26,768 nucleotides of DNA. It comes from DAIDHK01 sp035510695. Its GTDB lineage: Bacteria > Patescibacteriota > Microgenomatia > Levybacterales > UBA12049. The position numbers and the translations under genes were made by a program. The stretch is from positions 1 through 26,768 of the forward strand of contig DATKGO010000050.1 of NCBI GenBank assembly GCA_035510695.1, given 5' to 3'. Shown here piece after piece: positions 14,473-22,125 of this stretch (its first letter is position 1; every line of letters starts with the position of its first letter). The notes beneath the pieces are model-generated. The model was not told where the DNA came from, made no database searches, and was given only the letters and a program-made list of their open reading frames with translations.

Positions 14473-15603
14473 ATGAACGTTTGTTTCGTCTCCCCTTTCC
14501 CACCGAGACATGACGGAATTTCCGAATTTAATCAAGACCTTATAAGCGAACTTAAGAAAAACAACCCATCATTTGAATATACCGGTGTGGCCATTAATCA
14601 AAATAATCAACTACCAAACGATAATGATAAGCGCATAATTTTTCAAATTAGAAAACAAGTAACGGAAGATTACCTCCAAGCCGCAAGGATTATTAATTCC
14701 AGCAATACTGATATTGTTTGCTTGCAACTCGAATATGCCTTGTTTGGAGGCTATGACGGAGCTTATGTAAAAACACTTATTAAAAATCTTACAAAAAAAT
14801 TAGTCATTATTGTGCATGGATTACCTATAAATTCATATTCCCGAAGAAAAAAAACGAGGCAAAAATTTTTTCAAGAAATTGCTCCCTTTACTAGCTTGTT
14901 TATCACCATAAATCCGCTCGAAGAAAAAGTATTGCGAAGTTGGGGTATAAAAAATAAAATCGTGAATATACTCCATGGCGCTCCGGATGAAATATTAGAC
15001 TATCAATATTTAGCTTCAAGAAAATCTATTAACTTATCAGATAAACTTGTAATTTTCAATTTCGGTCTTATTCATGAAAAAAAAGGCTTGGAATATCTTT
15101 TGCAGGGATTCTTGAATTTTACTAAAGAATACCAAAACGCCAAACTAATCATTGCCGGAGAGCCCCTATCAACTGCAACAAAACAGAATTATTTGGATTC
15201 TTTGAAAAAATATGTTTCCGATAATAAAATGGAAAACAATGTAACCTTTATAAATACTTTCCTTAACCATGAAGCTCTCTTCACTTATCTCTCAGCCTCT
15301 GATATTGTCGCTTTACCTTATATAAAAAGAGATTTGGTTTCCAGTGGACCTTTGTCATTTGCCGCAATGGCAGACAAATTCATCATTACAACACCCTTCC
15401 CCTATGCTAAGGTCTTATTAAACCAAGAAGAAGCCTATTTTATTCCTTATAAAAACAGTGTCAAAATAACTGAAGCTTTAAAATTTTACGTTGAGAATAA
15501 AAATAAGGTCAATAAAACCAAGGCTAATCTAGTAAAAAAAAATAAATCAATTGCGTGGAGTAATGTGGCAAGAAAATATTATCAAATATTTAAAAGTTTA
15601 TGA
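14473..15603 (+). CDS. Glycosyltransferase, GT4-like (GT-B fold), paralogue of the upstream gene
   Basis: 376 residues. NVCFVSPFPPRHDGISEFNQ (2-21) is the typical GT4 opening with a Gly-Ile-Ser-Glu acceptor loop. FGLIHEKKGLEYLLQGFLNF and SDIVALPYIKRDLVSSGPLS then FAAMADK form the donor-binding half. The acidic residue usual in the E-x7-E motif is not obvious at SSGPLSFAAMA, so the active site may differ from that of its neighbour. It is coupled to the previous gene by a 3-bp gap. The pair likely acts in series in one glycan. It is AT-richer than its partner, with many Asn/Lys codons. Confidence 0.87.
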   Translation: MNVCFVSPFPPRHDGISEFNQDLISELKKNNPSFEYTGVAINQNNQLPNDNDKRIIFQIRKQVTEDYLQAARIINSSNTDIVCLQLEYALFGGYDGAYVKTLIKNLTKKLVIIVHGLPINSYSRRKKTRQKFFQEIAPFTSLFITINPLEEKVLRSWGIKNKIVNILHGAPDEILDYQYLASRKSINLSDKLVIFNFGLIHEKKGLEYLLQGFLNFTKEYQNAKLIIAGEPLSTATKQNYLDSLKKYVSDNKMENNVTFINTFLNHEALFTYLSASDIVALPYIKRDLVSSGPLSFAAMADKFIITTPFPYAKVLLNQEEAYFIPYKNSVKITEALKFYVENKNKVNKTKANLVKKNKSIAWSNVARKYYQIFKSL

Positions 15604-15681
15604 AAAAAAGGGTCTACGAATAAATCCTCTCAAACCATAAATAAATGTATCAAAAGGTATAGCAGTGTGACGAAATCTCGC

Positions 15682-15747
15682 GTCATTCCCATGAAAATGG
15701 GAATCCACTTTTTTTGTTAATTGGATTCCCGCCTTCGCGGGAATGAC
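15682..15747. repeat. REP-like palindromic element, copy 2
   Basis: GTCATTCCC ... GGGAATGAC ends with two internal hairpins (ATTCCCAT/ATGGGAAT and ATTCCCGC/GCGGGAAT). The centre, ttttttgttaatt, resembles the centre of copy 1. It lies between the convergent glycosyltransferase and wecG genes, where it may form the 3' ends of both messages. Confidence 0.85.
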
Positions 15748-15763
15748 GAGATTGATAATTTAT

Positions 15764-16513
15764 TCATTGGTGCTTTGAATTTAAATTTTGGAATTTCTCT
15801 CTTATTACCATTCCAATAAACTCCAATAGTGCCAATTGTCTTCTCCATCTCCAGGGTTCATGAACCAATCGCCAGAGCCATTTAAATCCGATTGAATCAA
15901 TCCATTTCGGCGGAGACTTCTCAATACCGGCAATTTCGTTAAAAGCTCCGCCTACGCCCATTGCGAGTCCTACAGGAAGATCCGGCAAGTGCTTGGCAAT
16001 CCATTCTTCCTGTTTAGGAAAACCATAAGCCACGAAGAGAATATCAGTATTTGGTATTTGGTATTTGGTATTTGGTATTTCAGAAACGGCGAAGCCCACC
16101 TTTAACCCCGGATATTGCTTCTTCAAGCACTCGGCTGTAATCTCTGCTATGCCGGGTCCTGCCCCCAAAAAGCTTACCGTTATAGGCTTTTCTGCACATT
16201 TTTCACAGAGTTTTTTCATGAAATCTACACCGCTAATTCGCTGTTTTAGTGGTTTGGCTAAAATTGAGCTCGCCCACATTACTCCAACCCCATCAGCAAG
16301 ACTGATTTGAGCATTGTTTAATATATTTTTAAACTGTGGATGTTTAGCGGCAAAGACAATAATTTCAGGATTCGGAGTAACTATTCGTATTTTTTCAGGG
16401 TTTTTCCCAAGTGCCTCAAATGCATACTCCAGGATATCTCCTTCGCTGGCGTTAGTTATCCCAACTCCCAAGATGTCTATTTTCACAAGAGATGATGAAG
16501 AATTAGAAGTCAT
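15764..16513 (-). CDS. WecG/TagA/CpsF-family glycosyltransferase (GT26)
   Basis: 249 residues. Family blocks in order: IRIVTPNPEIIVFA (42-55), AQISLADGVGVMWAS (68-82, with Asp74), RISGVDFMKKLC, FLGAGPGIAE, DILFVAYGFPKQEEWI, VGLAMGVGGAFNEIAG and a C-terminal WLWRLVHEPWRWRRQ. The family adds N-acetylmannosamine-type sugars to lipid-linked intermediates of wall teichoic acids or capsules at the inner membrane face. Residues ~144-155 (IPNTKYQIPNTD) are encoded by a heptanucleotide array that lengthens the loop before DILFVAYG. The C-terminal FQNLNSKHQ is also heptad-like DNA (15773-15793). It is convergent with the two GT4 genes and probably belongs to the same envelope pathway. Confidence 0.9.
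   Translation of the reverse strand: MTSNSSSSLVKIDILGVGITNASEGDILEYAFEALGKNPEKIRIVTPNPEIIVFAAKHPQFKNILNNAQISLADGVGVMWASSILAKPLKQRISGVDFMKKLCEKCAEKPITVSFLGAGPGIAEITAECLKKQYPGLKVGFAVSEIPNTKYQIPNTDILFVAYGFPKQEEWIAKHLPDLPVGLAMGVGGAFNEIAGIEKSPPKWIDSIGFKWLWRLVHEPWRWRRQLALLEFIGMVIREKFQNLNSKHQ
16047..16080. repeat. Heptanucleotide array within the wecG-like gene
   Basis: Four exact GTATTTG units and a fifth partial one. Because 3 units equal 21 bases, the peptide repeats with a 7-residue period (IPNTKYQ, IPNT). The near-perfect copies suggest recent slippage. Confidence 0.9.
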
Positions 16514-16947
16514 AAATTTTTTTAATTTTTAAACATTTAATGCCATCTTGGACATTTATAGTATACAATACTTGAGCTCTCGGTACAAACTTGCAAGGCT
16601 AAAACACTGCAAGAAAATCCTTTCGTCTGACTTTTATCAATTTAAATACTACCCTGTTGTGAAAAAAGAGACAAAATTTTTGTTTTCTTCTTAATCGATT
16701 TCATAATGTGTTTATTATAAGACTAATCGTTCTCTATCATCCCTGGAGGCAAACCAGGGATCCATGTCTTTCTGGATTCCCGCTTTCCCCTCGGCCATGA
16801 GCTCGGGGCCGAATGGCACGGGAATGACAGATGCTGGACAAACCAGAATGACCGAACTAAATACTAAATACTAAATACTAAATACTAAATACTAAATACT
16901 AAATACTAAATACTAAATACTAAATACTAAATACTAAATACTAAATA
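16514..16947. other. 434-bp intergenic region between wecG-like and mreB genes
   Basis: No ORF is seen. The left 220 bp are AT-rich and unremarkable. The right half holds a REP-like element (16737-16828) and a heptanucleotide array (from 16856) that reaches the mreB stop codon. No clear terminator is seen for mreB. Confidence 0.6.
16737..16828. repeat. REP-like palindromic element, copy 3, with a second palindrome nested in it
   Basis: The left hairpin is ATCCCTGG/CCAGGGAT. The right hairpin (GGATTCCCG ... CGGGAATGAC) is split by a GC-rich insert with its own TCGGCC/GGCCGA stem (about 16790-16815). This reads as one palindromic element inserted in the loop of another. Confidence 0.8.
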
Positions 16948-16950
16948 CTA
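16856..16950. repeat. Perfect heptanucleotide array (CTAAATA) ending in the mreB stop codon
   Basis: About 13.5 copies of a 7-bp unit with no visible variation. On the minus strand the unit reads TATTTAG, and the first TAG of the array is the stop codon of mreB (16948-16950). Its purity implies recent expansion; copy number probably varies among strains. Confidence 0.95.
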
Positions 16951-17985
16951 CTTCTTATTTATACTCCTCTTATACAACTCGATATTTTCCATAGCCACAC
17001 CGGTACCGCGAACCACGCATAAAAGCGCATCTTCCGCTACATGACAAGGCACGCCGGTCATTTGCGTCATTAATTCATCAAAATTAGTCAACAAAGACGT
17101 TCCGCCCGACATCATAATACCCTTATCAATAATGTCGCTGGCAAGTTCGGGCGGACATTGTTCCAATACATTTTTCGCGCCTTGAATAATTTCCATTAAA
17201 ACAGGCTTAATTGCCTCACTGATCTGCAGCTCATCAACCTCAACAGTGCGCGGCAAACCGGTTACATTATCTCTTCCTCTAATCTCCTGTTTTTTCAATT
17301 CTCCTTTTTTCTTTTGCGCTTCAGCGACTACAGCATTGCCCATATTTATTTTTATCTGCTCGGCCGTGGTTTCACCCACGAGCAAGTTAAACTTTTTACG
17401 CATGAAATTGGCAATTGCTTCGTCAATTTTATTGCCTGCCACTCGAACCGAGCTGTGAACCACCACGCCGCCCAACGAAATCACGGCCGATTCGGTTGAT
17501 CCGCCGCCAATATTGACGATCATATGTCCGGCCGGCTGGGCAATCGGAATTTTGGCTCCAATCGCAGCTGCCAAAGGTTCGTCAATTAGATAAGCGACTT
17601 TGGCACCGGCTGTCATTGTGGCATCCAAAACGGCTCGGCGTTCCACCTGTGTCACGCCTGAGGGAATACAAACCATGACTTCGGGTTTGAAAAAACGTGC
17701 CTGGCCGCAGGCTTTGTCAATAAAATATGACAGCATGGCTTCGGTAATAGTATAGTCGGCAATCACCCCATCCCGAAGCGGACGCATGGCTATCACATTA
17801 CCCGGCGTTCTGCCAAGCATCTCCTTCGCTTCAGTTCCCACAGCCACGACATGATTTTCCTCAGCCGTGACTGCAACCACTGTTGGCTCATTAAGGACGA
17901 TTCCTTCACCGGCAAGATACACCAAAGTATTGGCTGTACCCAAATCTATACCGATTCGTTTGGAAGAAGGGAAAGAAAAATTCAT
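16948..17985 (-). CDS. mreB: Rod-shape protein MreB (actin-like ATPase)
   Basis: 345 residues, full length. IGIDLGTANTLVYLAGEGIV (12-31) is the phosphate-1 loop. RPLRDGVIADYTITEAML, CIPSGVTQVERRA, DEPLAAAIGA, MIVNIGGGSTESAVISLGGV (phosphate-2) and IMMSGGTSLLTNFDELM follow in the order of the MreB/Mbl family. MreB forms membrane-bound filaments that guide lateral wall synthesis. No mreC/mreD follows; the gene stands alone, divergent from the PEGA-protein gene. Its stop codon lies in a 7-bp tandem array. The start (MNFSFPSSKRIG) fits other MreB N-termini, with a membrane-binding hydrophobic tip. Confidence 0.96.
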   Translation of the reverse strand: MNFSFPSSKRIGIDLGTANTLVYLAGEGIVLNEPTVVAVTAEENHVVAVGTEAKEMLGRTPGNVIAMRPLRDGVIADYTITEAMLSYFIDKACGQARFFKPEVMVCIPSGVTQVERRAVLDATMTAGAKVAYLIDEPLAAAIGAKIPIAQPAGHMIVNIGGGSTESAVISLGGVVVHSSVRVAGNKIDEAIANFMRKKFNLLVGETTAEQIKINMGNAVVAEAQKKKGELKKQEIRGRDNVTGLPRTVEVDELQISEAIKPVLMEIIQGAKNVLEQCPPELASDIIDKGIMMSGGTSLLTNFDELMTQMTGVPCHVAEDALLCVVRGTGVAMENIELYKRSINKK

Positions 17986-18069
17986 AAAACCATATCCAAT
18001 TATTACTTAACCAGATCAAATAAATGATTTCTACTTGATTGATTATAGTATAGTAATGACAAGACTGTG

Positions 18070-18100
18070 TTGCAAGGAGTAAGTATAATAGTGGTATAAT
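18070..18100 (+). promoter_or_regulatory. Promoter of the PEGA-domain gene, extended -10, leaderless start
   Basis: TGGTATAAT (18092-18100) is an extended -10 seven bases before the ATG at 18108, so the message should be leaderless. TTGCAA (18070-18075) is a possible -35 with a long 19-bp spacer. A second TATAAT lies at 18084-18089. Confidence 0.6.
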
Positions 18101-18107
18101 AATTATT

Positions 18108-19379
18108 ATGGAAGAAACACTCGTCGAGACACCGCCACAGACTTCCCACCGTCGGACAATCATTATGACCCTCCTAACGCTTGTCTTACTAATTTTAGCC
18201 ACAGTAGGCGCGATACTTTACGGCATGGGTTATCGTTTAGATTTTAATGAGTCTGGACCCAAAATAGCCCATACCGGAATCTTAAATGCTTCAAGTAGCC
18301 CAACCGGAGCTCAGGTTTATGTCGATAGTCACTTAACTACAGCCACAAATAATGCCGTAAATTTAGTCCCCGGTAAATATACTATCACCATGACTAAAGA
18401 AGGCTATCAGCCTTGGAAAAAAGATATCATCATCCAAGATCAGGTGGTTACCAATGCCAATGCGCTCTTATTACCTCAAGCACCGACGCTTCAGAGTATA
18501 TCCACCGTCGGAATTGCCAATCCGGTTCTCGATCCAACCCAAACCAAACTGGCGTTTACGGTTTCATCCGAATCGGCGCAAACCAAAAACGGCATTTATG
18601 TCTTAGATATGTCCACTCGTAATTTCCCTGTCCTGCCGATCCAAACCTCTTCTTTACAAATTGCCGACGATACTGTGGCTTCTTTTTCTCAGGCTAAGCT
18701 TTCTTGGTCACCTGACGGCCAGCAAATTCTAGCCACAATCGCCGGAACTGATGGTCAATCACCTACCTACTATTTATTGCAGGCTAATCAAATGAATACA
18801 ACGCCAAATGATGTCACAGCCACGCTCCCGACTCTCCAGGACACCTGGAAATCGCAGCTTAGCGATAAAGATAAATTGCGCCAGCAGTCACTCAAACCGG
18901 CAGTCAGAAGTTTACTGCAGCAATATGCACAGGTTATCGGCTGGTCCGACGACGATGATAAAGTACTTTATGTAGCCAGCCAGGATGCGACCTTACCTAT
19001 CTTGATTAAACCTCGCCGAATCGGCAATAATCCGCTTTACGAGGTACGAAACATCGTCAAAGGCGGCGTTTATGTTTACAACATGACTGAAGATGTAAAT
19101 ACAAAAATTTTGGATCAATCTCCGGTTAGTTGTGATATTACCAATCCCGACTGTCAGGTGCCGCTGCAATGGTTCCCGGATTCCCAGCATTTAATTTATG
19201 TGCAGGATCATAAAATCAACATTGTAGAGATGGATGGTTCGAATATGACGACTATTTATGCCGGACCGTTTGATGACAAATATGTTTTCGTCTGGCCTGA
19301 CGGCTCGAAGCTGGTAATTCTAACTAATTTGGATAATACGAATATTCCTCCTACCTTCTATACGATCAGCCTGCAATAG
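18108..19379 (+). CDS. Membrane-anchored PEGA-domain protein with beta-propeller-like repeats
   Basis: 423 residues. The N-terminus is cytoplasmic (1-17), followed by one membrane helix (18-40, MTLLTLVLLILATVGAILYG). A PEGA domain spans about 58-123: SSSPTGAQVYVDSHL, then VPGKYTITMTKEGYQPWKKD. The rest has TolB/WD40-like strands (LSWSPDGQQILATI, ~198-211; LQWFPDSQHLIYVQDHKINI with DGSNMTTIYAG near 350-380). PEGA domains occur on surface proteins; the propeller may bind a partner or cell-wall material. It is divergent from mreB and convergent with the sortase gene, so a role in envelope organisation is inferred. It has no sorting signal, as the anchor is N-terminal. Confidence 0.82.
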   Translation: MEETLVETPPQTSHRRTIIMTLLTLVLLILATVGAILYGMGYRLDFNESGPKIAHTGILNASSSPTGAQVYVDSHLTTATNNAVNLVPGKYTITMTKEGYQPWKKDIIIQDQVVTNANALLLPQAPTLQSISTVGIANPVLDPTQTKLAFTVSSESAQTKNGIYVLDMSTRNFPVLPIQTSSLQIADDTVASFSQAKLSWSPDGQQILATIAGTDGQSPTYYLLQANQMNTTPNDVTATLPTLQDTWKSQLSDKDKLRQQSLKPAVRSLLQQYAQVIGWSDDDDKVLYVASQDATLPILIKPRRIGNNPLYEVRNIVKGGVYVYNMTEDVNTKILDQSPVSCDITNPDCQVPLQWFPDSQHLIYVQDHKINIVEMDGSNMTTIYAGPFDDKYVFVWPDGSKLVILTNLDNTNIPPTFYTISLQ

Positions 19380-19404
19380 TTTATAAACTTGATAACTTTA
19401 TAAC

Positions 19405-20097
19405 TTATTTCTTAGGTATTGCGATCACGAATAGCCGTTTCCAGGTCGTTCCCGGCGGCCAGCAGGTCTGTAATACCAATTGTTCGGCTGAGTTATGGCT
19501 ATTATCCAACAAACTGGTATCAGACGGATCGGAAATAACAATACGTGAAACCGTGTAATTGTAGCGTCTTCCTTCAAAAAATATGACTATTTCATCACCC
19601 GGATTCATATCTTTTAATAAATAAAATACGGCATTATAGGCGCTTACATCCAGCCAGCTGTCAGTCGAATGCGCGAATAAATAAGTCGTGCCTTTCATAC
19701 CCGGAAAAACACTGCCTTTCGCGTGCGCCACTCCCTGCTGCAAAACAGAAAGGAATTCGTTTTCATTGGTCACGTCGACATTGGGAAATATTCTGGCCGA
19801 GGCTCCGATTTTGGGTATAACCACGCTAAATTGGATATTGGGAGCCACTAGAACCTGTTGTTTCTGACCTGATAGAAGCGAAGCAAAACCGGGAGAACTG
19901 GAGATTGGTTGTTGATTTACTTTAACTACCGAGACACCGGCAACCGTATAATGAATGCCGCGATACTGGACAATTTGAAATTTTATTTCGTCCATAACGA
20001 CCGGCCCAAAAGTAGCGATTACGCCAAAAATCGCAAAAAGAATCAGGAAGTTACCAATACTGCGAAGAACTATATAACGAATTTCAGACCGTGTCAT
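19405..20097 (-). CDS. Sortase (cysteine transpeptidase)
   Basis: 230 residues from the ATG at 20097; the open frame extends to 20196 but that part is tRNA-Pro, so I reject it. Residues 13-35 are an N-terminal membrane helix. The catalytic triad is visible: His143 in YLFAHSTD, Cys212 in VLQTCWPPG (the TLxTC motif) and Arg221 in TWKRLFVIAI. Sortases cut an LPxTG-like signal and link surface proteins to the wall or to each other. No LPxTG protein is seen in the window. The subclass is not assigned, though the short C-terminus without a second membrane helix resembles class D/E/F enzymes. Confidence 0.9.
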   Translation of the reverse strand: MTRSEIRYIVLRSIGNFLILFAIFGVIATFGPVVMDEIKFQIVQYRGIHYTVAGVSVVKVNQQPISSSPGFASLLSGQKQQVLVAPNIQFSVVIPKIGASARIFPNVDVTNENEFLSVLQQGVAHAKGSVFPGMKGTTYLFAHSTDSWLDVSAYNAVFYLLKDMNPGDEIVIFFEGRRYNYTVSRIVISDPSDTSLLDNSHNSAEQLVLQTCWPPGTTWKRLFVIAIPKK

Positions 20098-20133
20098 ACT
20101 AGGTATTAATATAAATAGATGTATAAAACTATG

Positions 20134-20205
20134 TCGGGGTGAGAGGAATTGAACCTCCTGTCTCTTCGTCCCGAACGAAGCGTGATACCGATTCACTACA
20201 CCCCG
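20134..20205 (-). tRNA. tRNA-Pro (anticodon CGG)
   Basis: Minus strand: acceptor CGGGGTG pairs with CACCCCG, D arm GTGA/TCAC, anticodon stem CTTCG/CGAAG with loop TTCGGGA, T stem GGAGG/CCTCT with loop TTCAATT, discriminator A. 72 nt. CCA is not encoded, so it must be added after transcription. Confidence 0.95.
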
Positions 20206-20271
20206 AGAGCAACACTATTATATCATCAAATCATGCGTAACTAAAGTATCGAAAGAGCAAATGCGTTCTAG

Positions 20272-20306
20272 TTGATAATTGATGTACGAATAGTATAGAA
20301 TACTAT
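20272..20306 (+). promoter_or_regulatory. Promoter and palindromic operator of the HTH/LAGLIDADG-like gene
   Basis: TTGATA (20272-20277), an 18-bp spacer and TAGAAT (20296-20301) give a start site at about the ATG (20308). The -10 is embedded in a perfect 7-bp inverted repeat ATAGTAT-AGA-ATACTAT (20290-20306), a natural site for autorepression by the encoded HTH. Confidence 0.55.
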
Positions 20307-20307
20307 T

Positions 20308-20967
20308 ATGAAGAAGAGATTAACAAAAGATGAAATTGATAAGATCAAACAGTTAAGAAGTCATGGATATAGCCTACCGGAAATTAGTAAAGAGCTAAAT
20401 ATCGCAAAAACAACAGCGTTTGTATATCTTAAAGATGTACAAATTTTACCGGAATTCAAAGCGCAATGGTTAGGAAAAAGAGGTGGAAGTAAAAAAAGAC
20501 AACTTGCAAAGGAAGCACAAGCATTAAAAGATATTAAAGAACAAATTGATAGCATATCTTATAAAGAAAAATTGCTATTTATTTCTGCATTATATTGGGC
20601 TGAAGGAGGTAAAAAAGATTTTGGATTATCAAATACTGACCCAAATTTAATAAAGGTTTATATAAACGGATTGAGAGAAATCTTTAAAATTGAAGATGAT
20701 AGATTTCGCATAAGCATTCGCATTTACGAAGATTTGGATAAAGATAAATGTCTTAGCTTTTGGTCTAATATAGTAAATATTCCAAAAGAAAAATTTGTAA
20801 ATGTAAATGTTCTGAAGGGAAAAAAATTTGGTAAACTAGAATATGGTATGTGTAGAATCAGAGTCTCCAAAGGAGGTGACATACTAAAAAGACTTATTGC
20901 AGTAAATAAGGTAATATCAGAATTTACTAGTCCCCGTAGTTCAATGGATAGAACTACGCAGTCCTAA
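20308..20967 (+). CDS. HTH protein with LAGLIDADG-endonuclease-like domain, 3' end inside tRNA-Arg
   Basis: 219 residues as read. The N-terminus (5-40) is a homeodomain-like HTH (KDEIDKIKQLRSHGYSLPEI). A basic linker (50-75) follows. Residues 86-200 resemble single-motif LAGLIDADG-type proteins: LLFISALYWAEGGKK (89-103), LSNTDPNLIKVYINGLREIF (107-126), RISIRIYED (134-142) and a final YGMCRIRVSKGGDILKRLIA. Such genes are common in phage-like and mobile DNA. The last 12 codons (from Ser208) are the first 38 bases of tRNA-Arg, so the stop codon is supplied by the tRNA. It lies between two tRNA genes, suggesting arrival by insertion beside a tRNA. Whether it still cuts DNA is unknown; a purely regulatory role is possible. 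Confidence 0.7.
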   Translation: MKKRLTKDEIDKIKQLRSHGYSLPEISKELNIAKTTAFVYLKDVQILPEFKAQWLGKRGGSKKRQLAKEAQALKDIKEQIDSISYKEKLLFISALYWAEGGKKDFGLSNTDPNLIKVYINGLREIFKIEDDRFRISIRIYEDLDKDKCLSFWSNIVNIPKEKFVNVNVLKGKKFGKLEYGMCRIRVSKGGDILKRLIAVNKVISEFTSPRSSMDRTTQS

Positions 20968-21001
20968 CGCGTAAATGGCAGTTCGATTCTGCCCGGGGAT
21001 A
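20930..21001 (+). tRNA. tRNA-Arg (anticodon CCT)
   Basis: Acceptor GTCCCCG pairs with CGGGGAT (a G-T pair at the end), D arm GTTC/GAAC, anticodon loop GTCCTAA, T stem GGCAG/CTGCC with loop TTCGATT, discriminator A. The anticodon stem ACGCA/CGCGT has an A-C mismatch next to the loop. No encoded CCA. Its 5' 38 bases overlap the end of the upstream coding frame. Confidence 0.93.
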
Positions 21002-21005
21002 CAGC

Positions 21006-21059
21006 TTGAAAATAAACGCAAAATAATATATACTATGAGACATGCAACGGTTTGTTGCA
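21006..21059 (+). promoter_or_regulatory. Promoter and 5' hairpin leader of the small GC-rich gene
   Basis: TTGAAA (21006-21011), a 17-bp spacer and TATACT (21029-21034) put the start near 21041. The transcript would then open with a perfect hairpin TGCAAC-GGTTT-GTTGCA (21043-21059). A purine-rich AAGAAAGGGA follows just before the ATG at 21089. The hairpin could protect the 5' end or act as a regulatory site. Confidence 0.6.
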
Positions 21060-21088
21060 CAGTCGGATAAGAAGAAAGGGAATCCGTC

Positions 21089-21325
21089 ATGACTGGGTTA
21101 TTAAGTGGCGTGGCCAAGGGCTTCAAAGAGGGTCTAAACCGCGGCTGGTACGCCGGCCAAGGGAAGACATTTGAAGTCAGCGACCCGCAACCCGGCGTTT
21201 ACTTCCTGATCAAAATGGAAGGGAAAACCGGGACCGTCGGGTCATTCGAGCCACATGAGGCCAAGGCTACGAAAGTAGTACTTAAAGAACTGGAGGCGAT
21301 CGTCCTGGATAACAGGACGTACTAG
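21089..21325 (+). CDS. Small protein of unknown function, GC-rich, strongly promoted
   Basis: 78 residues, not recognised. It starts with an amphipathic, glycine-rich segment (MTGLLSGVAKGFKEGLNRGW, 1-20) and continues as a probable beta-rich core (QPGVYFLIKMEGKTGTVGSF) with a final helix (ATKVVLKELEAIVL). There is no signal peptide or membrane helix. Codon choice is much GC-richer than in neighbouring genes, as is the ~150 bp after it (21326-21470), which contain no gene but several short hairpins, suggesting transfer. A near-consensus promoter, a leader hairpin and a purine-rich ribosome site support expression. The 3' end of the gene contains a perfect hairpin, CGTCCTG-GATAA-CAGGACG (21301-21319), just before the stop. 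Confidence 0.65.
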   Translation: MTGLLSGVAKGFKEGLNRGWYAGQGKTFEVSDPQPGVYFLIKMEGKTGTVGSFEPHEAKATKVVLKELEAIVLDNRTY

Positions 21326-21539
21326 TCGCCTACTGATCTGCGTCGAGTGAATAGTCTTTGGACTAACCAGCGGCAGGCCAGCAGCCAGCCCTTGGGCGGG
21401 CAGACCTGGTTTGCGTCCACCCTTGTCAAGCAAGCGAGCTCATGGTCGTTGCCATTCCGCTCCAGGAATGACAAGAAATATTTAAAGATTTAATAATTGA
21501 ACATTTATTGGTACTTAGAATTTGGAGTTTGAAAATTAA

Positions 21540-22112
21540 TTACACGTGGTCTTCGGCTCTTTTGTAGTCGTGGATTTCTTCAGGAGTAAACCAAAGTGTC
21601 TTTTCAAAATTGGCTTCTTCCAAACTGCCTGAAATATGAATCAAATTCGATACGCCCCGATGTTCTTCGTTGGCATAAGCTGCCGAATCAGTGGAATAAT
21701 CACCGCGGATGGTGCCCGGAGCTGCATTGACAGGCATAGTCGGACCGGCCAAGGCCAAAACATTATCCACAGCGTGCCGTCCTTCAATTAACATCGCCAC
21801 TACCGGACCTGATTGAACATAAGCCAAAAGCCATTTAACTACCATTTGACCCAAAACCATCGGATCATCGGAACCTAAATCTTTTTTCGCGTCTTTACCG
21901 TATTTGGTATAAGTGGCGAGAGTTTTGCCGCCCAGTCGGGAAATTGTAGATTCTTTATTTGTTCCGTAATGCTTATGGAAATGCTCTTCTGTAGGTTTCA
22001 CCATCTTCATGGCGACGATTTTTAGTCCCATGCGTTCAAAACGATGCACGATTTCACCGACTAATCCTCTTTTTACGCCGTCTGGTTTGATAAATACAAC
22101 TGTTTGTTCCAT
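21540..22112 (-). CDS. ndk: Nucleoside diphosphate kinase
   Basis: 190 residues from the ATG at 22112 (MEQTVVFIKPDGVKRGLVGE); the open frame continues to 22169 only through a REP-like element. Family blocks: VVFIKPDG, MVKPTEEHFHKHY, LIEGRHAVDNV, GTIRGDYS and NLIHISGSLEEANFEKTLWF, where the His of LIHISGS matches the phosphorylated His of NxxHGSDS. The family motif HGSDS is altered to HISGS. It is longer than the usual ~140-150 because of an insert (~75-105, KDLGSDDPMVLGQMVVKWLL), a form I associate with some archaeal and CPR enzymes. It transfers the gamma-phosphate between NTPs and NDPs to balance nucleotide pools. It lies 124 bp downstream of the M16 peptidase gene on the same strand. Confidence 0.92.
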   Translation of the reverse strand: MEQTVVFIKPDGVKRGLVGEIVHRFERMGLKIVAMKMVKPTEEHFHKHYGTNKESTISRLGGKTLATYTKYGKDAKKDLGSDDPMVLGQMVVKWLLAYVQSGPVVAMLIEGRHAVDNVLALAGPTMPVNAAPGTIRGDYSTDSAAYANEEHRGVSNLIHISGSLEEANFEKTLWFTPEEIHDYKRAEDHV

Positions 22113-22125
22113 AATATTTTTTAGT

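Noticed and set aside
15604..15680. Short minus-strand frame reading PFDTFIYGLRGFIRRP
   Set aside because: It looks protein-like, but it is only about 25 codons, has no start, and runs into a REP-like element; I could not name a family.
16856..16950. CRISPR array
   Set aside because: The unit is 7 bp with no spacers and no cas genes are near; it is a simple tandem repeat.
19380..19404. Another heptad array after the PEGA-protein gene
   Set aside because: The repeat fits a period of 8 (aacttgat, aactttat, aacttatt) rather than 7, so I left it out of the family.
20098..20196. N-terminal extension of the sortase
   Set aside because: This part of the frame is mostly tRNA-Pro; the ATG at 20097 directly precedes the membrane helix.
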